From Selaginella moellendorffii (lineage: Eukaryota; Streptophyta; Lycopodiopsida; Selaginellales; Selaginellaceae), in contig NW_003314324.1 in the NCBI RefSeq assembly GCF_000143415.4, forward strand, positions 825,767 through 889,766: 64,000 nucleotides of DNA, written 5' to 3'. Below the pieces are notes generated by a model. It searched no databases. It saw only the letters and a list, made by a program, of their open reading frames with translations, and was not told the origin of the DNA. The first letter of the stretch is position 1. The number at the start of each line of letters is the position of its first letter. The translations under genes were made by a program, and so were the position numbers. This document shows positions 12,674-23,148 of this stretch, piece by piece.

Positions 12674-12903
12674 ATCTTCTGGTCCGATGATCAATGACAA
12701 GCGTTGGACACTCCCGTCAAACACTCCAGGGGCCACTCCACTGCCAGGAATTGGATTGTTGAGTGTGACTTCCACTCACGCGCTCAAAGTGGACGCACCA
12801 TGATGCATTGCTGTGCTGCTACCACTGCTTATATCTTTCGTGGTGACAATGCTGGAGTGGAGTGGAGTGGAGTGAGTGCTGGGCAATCATCGGTTTATCC
12901 GGC

Positions 12904-14084
<1,181 letters not shown>

Positions 14085-14313
14085 GATATATGAAAGTGTT
14101 CACTTGATAGCAAAGTTGTCTTTTTTATTCTCGTTTCTGGAGTTCTCCTTGTAGCACTGGATTTATCCAAACTTTCCAAATTTTTACAACTCTAGACTCG
14201 TTCCAAGTCGGAGAGTGAGTACCAAGTTGAGAAGGAAGCTTACTTTTATATAGAAGGTAGCGAAGCATTGCAAGAGAAAACCTCTTCTCTTCACCATGGT
14301 GATCTCCAATCTT

Positions 14314-15474
14314 CTACCAAGTAATCTCTTCGGGATCCAAAGTCACAGACGAGGAAGAAGAGGACGTACCACAACCGTGACCATGGCCATCATCTCTGGC
14401 GGTTCCCAAAATCACGTCTTTTTTGCCACCGCCACCATTCCTGGACTCGAGCAGCTCCTTGAGCAAGAACTGCAAGAGCTTGTCCTGGAGTCCCTTGACA
14501 TCCACCTTGTCCTGCAAACCTTTCAAGTTGAGCGTCTCGAGAAGATCTGTCACCACAACTCCGGGGCGGAGTGGCAGCTGGTTTTGGACAAAACTTTGCT
14601 GCGAAGGAGCTGCTACCACTGCTGCTGCTGCTGCTTTGGGCGATGATCTCCTCTTCTTCATGCCTTTGTTTACTGCGTAGAAGTCCTTGGGCTCCAGCAG
14701 GAGCTCCGGATCCTTGTCCACGAAATTGAGCTTGGCCTTTTTGCCTTTGATCCTCCGAGCGGCAGCATCGTAAGCTAGCGCAGCCTTCTCCGCCGTCGCG
14801 AAGGATCCCAGCCAGAGTCGGACTCCCTGGTGAGGATCACGAATCTCCGCGGCCCATTTTCCAGAAGGCCGCTGACGAACACCTCGGTAGTGCTTCTTCT
14901 TGCAACTCTCGGGCGTTTCCATCGTCGTGTCTGGACCGGAGACCACAGTAGCAGCGTTCTTAGAGCCTGCGAAAGAAGAATAAGACCAGCTTTTACCGAA
15001 GACAAAACACTACTTACCTCGCGTTTTCGATTCCTCTTCCAGCTTGAACTCGCCACGAGTGGAACTTTTCTCGACCACCATCTCGTTCTCGTTCTGCTGG
15101 AGCTCCGCCACCACGTCGCTCGTCTCCATGAGCTTCATCTCCGAGATCTGGATGGCATTGTCTCCAACCTCGGAGCTCTCCGAGAGCGGCGGCGAGTCGA
15201 GCTTGTCATACTCGGAGGATTCGCTCTGGAGAGCCGGAGAAGCATCCTCCTTTTCCTGGACCGAGGCCTCCCAAGCCGACCACGACTTAAAGATCTCATC
15301 TGCGGCACTGTCGTTCTTTAGAACAGCGTCCAAGTCGGGCACTGGAACTTCGTCAATCTCGTAAGCCGGGCCATTGTCAAACTCCCACTCCTCGGGGAGC
15401 TTACTCTGTCCTCCATAGTCGGAAGTTGGATATGGAGTGTAGATGTAAGCGTCGGAGGTGATACCACGGCACAT
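14314..15474 (-). CDS. AP2/ERF transcription factor, group VII-like, Met-Cys N-terminus
   Basis: Two exons (15474-15018, 14966-14314) give 369 residues. The single AP2 domain (about 178-236) reads [20 protein letters not shown], then [20 protein letters not shown], then [10 protein letters not shown], close to ERF group VII. The N-terminus begins [10 protein letters not shown]. The start at 15474 is the first in-frame ATG after an in-frame TAG at 15510-15508. Group VII ERFs of flowering plants begin MCGGAI and sense oxygen through oxidation of Cys2 by PCO enzymes and the Arg/N-degron pathway. Here Cys2 is kept and the following residues differ. The middle is acidic and serine-rich. Pro-Trp of the usual RPWGKW is RPSGKW here. 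A 5'UTR intron cannot be excluded. Confidence 0.9.
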
Positions 15475-16869
15475 CCTTGCGTTGCTCCTCCTCAGCAAGC
15501 GTTCTTTCTAGAAACGTTTTAAAGATAGCTCTAACCTCGGTGTTCGCTGCCAGATCGAAACGCGTCACTCCTAATTCTGACACAGATAAACCAGATCTTT
15601 GAGAAGCTTGCCCCTTGTGGATAAGTTCAAAAGCCACGCAAACAAAGAGGTGATAGCTAATCTTAAGGATGATGCAGTGCGAGCACAAACTTTGTGATGA
15701 ATGTTGCAAGTCTCGGAAGATCTTTTGCACATGAAAAGGAAGCAAACAATCTCGCCTTTCTCGAGAGATCTTAACAATAGAGAGAACAAAGAGAAGCTGT
15801 GACTGACAATAAAGAAATTCATGCAGCAGAGGAAAGTGTAGATGAAAGAGGGCACATTACCGAGGAACAGTGTAGCTCCAAGAAGCTACAAGAGCAAGAG
15901 AAAGAAAGAGAGGTGATGATGCCAAGCCAATATCAAATACCAGGAGGAATCAAAGTGTTCTCGAAAGAGGACAAGGCCTGGGAAAACTTTGGTTGCTTCA
16001 GTACAAGCAAGATAGTATAAACAAAGCACAGAAGAGAGGAGTGACGTAAAACCACCCACGAAGAGCAGGCATGAATCGCTCACCTACAAACCTCACAAAG
16101 GAAGGGGCCAGCCATCGAAGTTCTATGGTAAAAAACCTCTTTTTTTTTCTTCTTCCAGAGAAATCTTCCAGATTTCCTTTGGACTGGTTTGCTGCGGGAG
16201 TGTGGAAGGAACGCTCCGGGCGGGACTGGATTCAAAGCACGGAGATTTGGCAAAACTCTCACGGCTCTTCTGTGCAAAGGACCGACTGATGCGATCGATC
16301 GGTGAGACGAATGAATGAATGGATGAATCGAGGAAAGAATGGAATAACACAAACACACAAACACACCTGGAAAGAAGCGTGGAAGCTACAAAGTGTCCAT
16401 GCATCCCGCGTGTTTAAATCCTCTCTTCTCGCGACTCTGCTACAGCGAAAAACAAGCTTGAGTGAGATCTTTCTGACCGGCGATGAACCAAAGACCGACC
16501 ATCCAAAGCAAAATTCAATCTTGGAGGGACCCAACACAGCCCAGATGCGCAGCACCAAAAACCCACGAAGAACTTTCAACGAAGTAGCAAAAACAAGGAA
16601 ATATTGCTCACCGATCTGGCCGTGCTCGCAAATCTCCAACTTGCCCCCTTTTCCAGAACCTCCCGTTCAATGCATCCTTGTCACTCTCATTCTTTAGTTC
16701 TTAGCAGGGAGATTAGGGCAAAATGACAAAAGGTATATTCCCTTTGTCATGCACTCAATCCCCGCCGTCGGTTTCGCGGTGGTTCTTAAAGGTAGGTTCA
16801 AATTTAATCTTCATTTAGGGCTCCTGGAGATATACCTTAGGGTTCCTTGCGGGATTTAGGGTTTTAGCA
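15475..16869. other. Intergenic region between divergent ERF and WDR74 genes
   Basis: About 1.4 kb. It probably holds the ERF leader and promoter and the short WDR74 promoter. Short open frames occur on both strands but none has family features or conserved motifs. A homopurine/T-rich stretch lies near 16135-16155. No RNA gene seen. Confidence 0.4.
16857..16864 (-). promoter_or_regulatory. Telo-box just before WDR74 start
   Basis: TAGGGTTT (the complement of AAACCCTA) ends 5 bp before the ATG at 16870, with a related TTAGGGTTC about 20 bp further up. This fits a ribosome-biogenesis gene in a plant. Motif seen, role inferred. Confidence 0.5.
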
Positions 16870-18898
16870 ATGCCGCGGACGTCGACGCTGGAGCCTCCGG
16901 GATGCCCCGCGCAGCTCCGCGCCATCTGCTGCGATGCGCTCGGGTTCGTGAAAGGTCAGCTGCCGATTAGCTAGCTCGCGATTCTCGAGATTTTGATGTT
17001 GGAATCACTTGGCTCCAGTTGTCGAAGCGCGCGGCGAGAATGGGGCAGAGAATGGGCCGCTTGATGTTGTCGCGCGATGGGGCCAGCCTGGCGCTGGAAT
17101 CTCAGCGATTTCCTACTCGAATTCCAGTAATGTATGGCTCTTCTTCGCTCTTATTGTGGCACTTGCTTATTATTTTTTGCTTTGCAGAGGTTAGCAGTGG
17201 CGAGGAAATCCGGAGATGTAAGTCGTGCGTTTCCTTTCGTTGTTTTTGTTCCAAGTGGCTTTGTCGCAGATAGAAATCCTCGAGTCCACGGATGGAAGTA
17301 TCTGCGCACAACTAGCCTCTTTAAACTTAGACGCCAAAGAAAGAGAGAGTGATGCCATATCCGGTCTCCATCTCTTCAGGGAAGATGGTCCGTGGTAAGC
17401 TTGAACCTTTGCTAGCTTTGTAGCTATGTAACGAGCTAGAATTCTCTTACTTTTTCAGCGGACAATCTGTGTTGAGCTGCAGTAGAAATGGTGACGCAGC
17501 GTTGCGAGCTTTTGGCGACGAGGGTCCTCCGTCTCCAGTATCGAGATGGAACGTATGCAAATCTGGAGACGTTCTATCCATGAGAGTGCACAACAGCGAA
17601 AACGTTGCGTCGTTCGGAGGGTATGTTTGCTTTGTCTTTTGCTAGTTTTCCATGCCTCAACTTCGTTTGGTTGTCCAGCAACCGGGTGGAATTGAGTCTC
17701 TGGGATCTCGAAAGCAGCTCGAAAGTCTGGGAAGCGAAGAAGGTTGTTGAAAGCTTTTTCCTTTTCGATCCGATTTCTTACAAGCTCGTTTTCGTTGCGA
17801 TCAGCCCAGACCAAACAATATCGGATTGGTATCGCTACCTTATGTCACGGCCTCTACGTTTCTTCTCAGGGATGACCATCGCAAGCTGGTAATCGGGACA
17901 GGAGACTATCAGGTTCGCTGCAAAACCAAAACCAATTTTGTTCCTGACATTAACGCGCATGCACAGGTTCGTTTGTATGACGTCCACGCTCAGAAAAGGC
18001 CGGTTGTAGCGGTAACGTTCAAAGAATCTCCTATCAAAGCTGTAGCTGAAGATCCAGATGGTTTTACGGTCTATGTGGGAAACTCGACCGGTAGTATGGC
18101 CTCGTTTGACATGCGAACTGGTATGTTTGTTCTTGCAAAGATTTACAGAAGGAAAACTCGTTTTCCCATTTGCAGGAAAGCTCCTGTCAGGATTCAAGGG
18201 AAAGCTCGCTGGAAGTGTTCGATGCATTGCAAGGCATCCTTCACTGCCTTTGATCGCGTCTTGCGGTAAGCTTGTTTTACTGGCTAAAGAAGGTGCTGAG
18301 TTTCAAAGTTTGGACAGGCCTGGATCGGTTTCTGAGAATTCATGACATTCGGAGCAGGCAATTACTCGGAAGGGTGAGGCACTCTTTTTTTCCGAAATCA
18401 TTGTTTTTTGCTTAACTTGGTTGTGTAGATTTTTCTGAAACAACCGCTGGTGGCTGTGGTTTTCGATGATCAAGCAAAGACATGTAAGTTCGTCAAAGTT
18501 TCTATGGTTCTTTTGTGTACTGAAGTTCGGAGTTCTCAGCCGAGGAGCCCCTCCTAACAGCGAGCCAGGAGCAATCGCAAGGCAAGAGGAAGCAGATCGA
18601 GAACGAGGTAGACTACATGGACAAAGAAGACGACGAGGACGAAGAAGAAAAGCCCAGAAAGAAGAAACCAAAGAAGCACAAGAAACCCAAGAGGAAACAA
18701 GCTGGCAAAGATGATGAAGCCACAGATCTCGCCGAAGACGAGTCTCCAGCGAAGAAGCTCAAAGAGCTCAAGAAGCTAAAGCGGAAGCAAAACGGCGAGA
18801 CAAGCGAACCAAAGAAAAAGAAGATCAAAGACACGACCAGCGAGAAACCCAACGACAAATCTACAAACAAGAAGAAGCGAACAAGAGGACAAGAGTAG
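16870..18898 (+). CDS. WDR74: WD-repeat ribosome assembly factor WDR74/NSA1
   Basis: Nucleolar WD40 protein of the NSA1 family, needed for 60S ribosomal subunit assembly. Spliced reading begins MPRTSTLEPPGCPAQLRAIC, then GFVKVVEARGE, then LAVARKSGD; the exon 1 junction GTGAAAG|TTGTCGAAG restores the frame. Further pieces are HLFREDG, NRVELSLWDLES, KLVIGTGDYQVRLYDVHAQKRPVVAVTFKESPIKAVA (in parts), SFDMRTGKLLSGFKGKLAGSVRCI and LDRFLRIHDIRSRQLLGR. This order of motifs is typical of the family. The C-terminus is a lysine-rich nucleolar-type tail with an acidic patch (MDKEDDEDEEEKPRKKK) ending KKKRTRGQE. Introns are about 50 bp and not all junctions were fixed. It converges on PHF5A, 110 bp between stops. 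Confidence 0.87.
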
Positions 18899-19008
18899 GA
18901 GCAACGAGAAATACACCCTTGTGTTCTAGAAAATTTTCCAGTAGCTACAGAGAAGCTAGCAATCCAACCGACTGACCCTTAACGATCGATTGGATTGTAG
19001 CACCGAGG

Positions 19009-19341
19009 CTACCGCTTCTTGAATCCATATTTCTTGCGCTCGTAGAAGAGATCGGTCTTGGCGCTGCCCAGGTTGACGATCTTGGGACACCCATCTCGAT
19101 CCTTCTCCTGCTGCGTGCACTCCTTGCAGTAGTAAGCGTCGGAGATCCCCAATCCTCCACAGATGACGCAGCGCCCCTGGTAGGATCCATAGTTACACTC
19201 GTCGCACACGCGGACTAGGGTACACGGCCGGACGTAGGAATCGCAGATCACACACTTGCCATCGCACTTCTCGCACAGGCGACCGATCGCAATGCCCGGC
19301 TGCTTGCGGCACATGATCAAATCTGGATGATGCTTCGCCAT
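19009..19341 (-). CDS. PHF5A: PHF5A/Rds3, subunit of splicing factor SF3b
   Basis: Intronless gene of 110 residues, the usual length of this extremely conserved U2 snRNP protein, which helps SF3B1 hold the branch-point adenosine. It begins [20 protein letters not shown] and contains regularly spaced CxxC pairs ([29 protein letters not shown]) that build the three-zinc knot. It ends KKYGFKKR. All expected cysteines are present. Start codons of this gene and the micropeptide gene on the other strand are 134 bp apart, so they probably share a promoter. Confidence 0.97.
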   Translation of the reverse strand: MAKHHPDLIMCRKQPGIAIGRLCEKCDGKCVICDSYVRPCTLVRVCDECNYGSYQGRCVICGGLGISDAYYCKECTQQEKDRDGCPKIVNLGSAKTDLFYERKKYGFKKR

Positions 19342-19387
19342 GGCGCGCGCTTCCTTTTTCTCTCTCGCGAAGAACCCTACAAATGAT

Positions 19388-19396
19388 AAACCCTAA
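19388..19396 (+). promoter_or_regulatory. Telo-box in the PHF5A / micropeptide shared promoter
   Basis: AAACCCTAA lies 47 bp upstream of the PHF5A start and 80 bp upstream of the micropeptide start. It sits inside the only 134 bp available as promoter for both genes. Confidence 0.5.
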
Positions 19397-19475
19397 TCGC
19401 ATCCGACGGCTTTTATTTAAGACACGTCGAATGCCACGTCAGCGACAAGGGTTAGGGCTTGCGAGAAAGAGAACG

Positions 19476-19681
19476 ATGATCTACGACGTGAACTCGGCGC
19501 TCTTCCGGTCCTTCCTCAGCCAGAAGGGGGGCGCGGCGGATAAGAGGTATTTCTAGGTTTCTAGCGAGCAGCGCGGTGATTCTTGGCTTGGATTTTCGGT
19601 ATTTCCAGGAAGAATGAGGATCAGAAGCCAAAGGAGCAGCGGCCCAAGGCCAGCGAGAACAAGCCGGTGATGAATGAGTGA
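19476..19681 (+). CDS. Conserved 47-residue plant micropeptide, function unknown
   Basis: Two exons (19476-19546 and 19609-19681) split by a 62-bp intron give exactly 48 codons. The protein opens MIYDVNSALFRSFLSQKGG, continues ADKRKNEDQKPKEQ, and ends RPKASENKPVMNE. I recall very similar small predicted proteins (xxDVNxSLFRSFLSQKG..., ...KPKASENKPVM) in flowering plants, so this is probably a real, deeply conserved gene. I know no function for it. The C-terminal half is highly charged and probably disordered. It is head-to-head with PHF5A and may be co-expressed with it. Confidence 0.72.
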
Positions 19682-20590
19682 GAGAATAAGAGTAGCAGTG
19701 CAGCATCCTCCGCAAGGCAAGTGAGAGAGGATTTTGCTTGCATTGTGGCGATGTGCTGTGCTGTGATAACTCTCTTTAATTTCTTTTCTTCTTTCTTCTC
19801 TTCCTTTGTGGCGTTCGATCCACTCCTTCTAAGAAAAAACCAGTGCTTTTGAGTAAAGTCTCCTGCGTCCTCGATGATGATCTTGCAAGGCTAGAAAGTT
19901 GGATTTTCTCATAGTTTTCTTTCACATCTTTGTTTTTTCCTTGTTGGTTTTGTTCTTCATCCTGACACCAGGTACAGACCCACTACGAGTTAACTTATCA
20001 TAAGTTCACGATGCACGAACTGGACAACGAAAATCTCTCGGTGTCAAGTTACCGCCCTCGGTGGAATCAACGGGTAAACTCCTCTCGTTAGTTTTCTCGG
20101 AACTAGTTACTTATGTGGAGTACATGCAAGCAGGGTGAGAGCAGCGGTGGAAAAAGAATGCAATCACGCTCACAAGCTGAGCGTCAGAGAAAACAACTTG
20201 TCAGGCTCCCGGGACAGAGACTGGGGACAGGGACAGCGGACACACAGGTTTCTCGGCTGTGCATTCAATTCGCAACAAGCACCAAGGCATCAGATCAGAG
20301 GTTACTCCCCTCTTAAGTGCAGTCAGAAGGAGGAAAAAACAGGGGTGCCTCAAGTGATGGTGTAAGCAGATCTCTAGACTCGTGAACACACAGGTTTCAT
20401 GGGAACTTGCGAAGGATCAGTTGCAGACGGGAGTAATGACCACAGACGAAATTTTCTTGTAGCGAAGGATGATTTTGGGATGCGGGTGTAGAGGTAGAGG
20501 GCGGAGAAATACTTTTGGAACTTTGAGGAAGGAGAACTTGGGCGGTATTCTTTCTTCGTCTTCGTATGGTATGGTAGCTTGAGCTGAGCT
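19682..20590. other. Intergenic region
   Basis: About 900 bp of 3' flank of the micropeptide gene and 5' flank of the coiled-coil gene. Pyrimidine-rich near 19770-19830. Only short open frames without recognisable motifs; no repeats or RNA genes seen. Confidence 0.4.
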
Positions 20591-21957
20591 ATGCCAGGTA
20601 TCAATTGCCGCTCCGCAGCCACGGGGTCTTCAGGTACCAAGGCGGATGCTCCAGCAATCCAGCAGGGAAACTGGAAGTTTTACGACAACCCTTTCTTTGT
20701 GGCTGCGGTAGCATCCGCTGTGGTGGAGGCCACGCTCGGAAAGCAAGAGCTTGTCAAGGATTGCAAGCAGGAGGTGGAGGAGGAGAAAAAACCCGAGCGG
20801 AATCATAACGGGAGAAGGCCGAGGAATTTCGTCTCCGGCCTTAGTCCGTCCCGTGCTGCTACTCCACGAACAGCGAGAGTTCAACAGCAGCAATCTCCTG
20901 AGGTGAGTGTTCTTGTCCTTCGTTTTTTTTCTGGGTTCTTTTGCGTTTGCAAAGTTTTCTCAGCATGTGAATGGTAATCTGTCAGATATATCTTGCCAAC
21001 ATTTTTTCATTTAGATTCAGGATTTGACTGACCTCTGCCATTTTTCACGAGCCAGTTTTGTATACTCCGACTGAAAGCGGCATGCCTTGTCTGCAGGTGA
21101 AAAAGAAACAGCAGACTGTTCCTGTCGAGGATACAAGCCAGAAACTCCGTTTGGAGCTTCTCAAAACGTGGACAACAGTCGAGAGGCTCGAGAAGGCTCA
21201 CACAGCTGCCAAGTCGAAGCTGGAGCGGCTGTCCAGCAGGTACGAGGATGGCAGATCCTTATGGGAGTCTCAAGTCCAGGACAAGATCACGTCTTCGCTG
21301 CAGGCGATGAGGCACAAGCTCAAGGAGGAGAAGAACGCAAACAAGAGCCTCGAGCTTGCCAACCAGAAGCTGGAGGCCGAGCTTCTGGAGATCCGCAAGG
21401 CCATAGCGCAGGCAAAGAAGGACATCGTCGCCGAGAGAAACTCCAAGCGGATGGTAGAAGACGTGTGTGACGAGCTAGCGAAGGAGGTGGGGGACGACAA
21501 GGCCTTGGCTATAGAGCTTAGAAGGCAGGCATCGGCAGCTAGGCGAGAAGCCGAGGAGACGAGGAAGGCCTTGCAAATGGGAGAGGTTTGGAAGGAGGAG
21601 AAGGTCCAAGGGAGGCTGGCAGAGGCGAGGTTTGGGATAGAACACCGGAACTCGGAACTCGATGGCGCCATTGCTAGAGTGGAAGGATTTCTAGACAACA
21701 GGAAGAAGCTGGTGGAGAAGGCTATGGATTCTTCCTCCACGGTGGTGGCCGAGAACAGCTCAACTGGATCTAGTCCTCGAAGTTCCAGCCAAAGTTTCGA
21801 TAAGAGGATCTACAAAGAACAGACGCGATTGCTCCTGAATGGCAGTGGATTCCACATGAGGAACAAGGCGTACGGTAGTGGTGGTGTTAAGAATGGAGTG
21901 AGAACACCAGCGATTCCAAAGATCTGGCCAACGTCGAAGTCTCCAAATTTTGATTGA
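20591..21957 (+). CDS. Plant coiled-coil protein (USO1/branchless-trichome-like family)
   Basis: Two exons (20591-20902, 21097-21957) give 390 residues. A basic head (NFVSGLSPSRAATPRTARVQ) is followed by a long coiled coil, about residues 110-310, rich in Glu, Lys, Leu and Arg heptads (LRLELLKTWTTVERLEKAH, then LKEEKNANKSLELANQKLE). The block VCDELAKEVGDDKALAIELR followed by MGEVWKEEKVQGRLAEARFG is the signature I recall from a plant family annotated as intracellular transport protein USO1-like, related to BRANCHLESS TRICHOME. The Ser-rich tail is probably disordered. Likely cytoskeletal or microtubule-associated; this is inference. It is shorter than many flowering-plant members. Confidence 0.75.
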
Positions 21958-22261
21958 AACATACCTGTATGGTTGTAAGTCATCACATTATTTAAAAGCA
22001 ATCACAAAAATTCATTGGTTGTCGCCAAACCCATGTAATCTATCAAACTTTATTGGTCTCTTCATTATCATCAAATTAGTTCTTCCTCTACTACAATCAG
22101 AAGGAAAAAAGGAGCGCGGGTGTTATTTGTGTGCACTAAAGTCTTGTTTTATAAGCCGGTTTGCTTTGCCTCCCCACAACCAAGAGAAGAAAATTTTGTC
22201 AGTGGAAGCATGCGGCAGAGAAAAGGAAAAAACTCCAACCATGGAAAAAAGAAGCCCGAGC
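21958..22261. other. Short intergenic region between convergent genes
   Basis: Three hundred bases between the coiled-coil stop and the COX5B stop, serving as both 3' UTRs. AT-rich; no features seen. Confidence 0.4.
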
Positions 22262-23045
22262 TTAGTGATGAGAGCCATGGTGTCCTCCTGGAGGTCCACC
22301 AGGTCCAATGCATTTGAGCTGCAAGAATTTGGGTAAGTTTTGAAAGAGAGAGCGATTCGAGTAAGAGAAACAAAAAAAAAACCGGCTTTTTACCTCGAAG
22401 ATCTGTCCACAAATGGAGCATTCGTGGCGCTCGTTCTTCTTCAGCTTGAACCAGATGACATCGTGTTCGTCATCTACAAAAAGAAGAAGAATGTGTCAAG
22501 TTCTCCAGAACTTGAAGCTTTGATTAAGTTGTTTGATCACAACTTACCTCCCGGGCCCCCTGGACATCCAACGATTCGCTCATCGTACCAAGACTCGATG
22601 ATTGCTGGTTTTTCCTGTGAGGAGGAGCAAAGAAAAGGAGAAAAAGATAAAAAAGAGACCAAAAGGTAAAAGAAGATCACGCAAAGAGAGATCTTTAAGA
22701 AGAACACACCGCAGTTCCAAAAGGTCCAACCGGAGGTTCGTCCCATCTCTTCTTTCCCTGGAAATCGCCCACCAAGAAAGAATGTAAGCACACAAGAAAA
22801 GGAAAGAGAGAAAAAAGAAGCCGCTTTTCTCACTCACAGCTTTGGCGAATTCCAGCTCCTCGCGCTCCAGACCCGTGGCGATGCCGAGATCATCGATATC
22901 CTTGTCGTCGGCGCCACGCAAAACCCTCGACGGCGACGCAAAACCCAGACCTGCTATGCCTCTTCCCTGCGCCGCCATTGCGCATTCCAGCTGCCATGCT
23001 ACCCCACGACACGCCCTCACTCGCGCGAGCGCCACACGCAGCATC
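22262..23045 (-). CDS. COX5B: Cytochrome c oxidase subunit 5b (COX5B)
   Basis: Nuclear-encoded zinc-binding subunit of respiratory complex IV on the matrix side. Five exons read MLRVALARVRACRG (Arg-rich, presequence-like), then DDLGIATGLEREELEFAKA, GKKRWDEPPVGPFGTA, IIESWYDERIVGCPGG, DDEHDVIWFKLKKNERHECS, ICGQIFE, and LKCIGPGGPPGGHHGSHH. About 152 residues in all, with a His-rich tail as in plant homologues. The zinc ligand cysteines (GCPGG and CSIC) are present. An in-frame upstream ATG at 23173 would overlap the neighbouring gene start, so 23045 is preferred. Start codons here and in the PPR gene are 103 bp apart, head-to-head. Confidence 0.92.
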
Positions 23046-23103
23046 TGGAATCGCCCAAAATTTAGGGCTCTTAGCCTCTCTTTCTCCCTCTCTACCTTAG
23101 CAT

Positions 23104-23111
23104 AAACCCTA
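23104..23111 (+). promoter_or_regulatory. Telo-box in the COX5B / PPR shared promoter
   Basis: AAACCCTA lies in the 103 bp between the two divergent start codons. Motif seen; regulatory role inferred from its known enrichment in plant housekeeping promoters. Confidence 0.45.
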
Positions 23112-23148
23112 GTGAACGCTTTGCGTTTTAAATTCGATTCCACGATGA

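Noticed and set aside
15401-15745. 114-residue minus-strand frame overlapping the ERF start
   Set aside because: Different frame from the ERF, no domain; most likely leader sequence.
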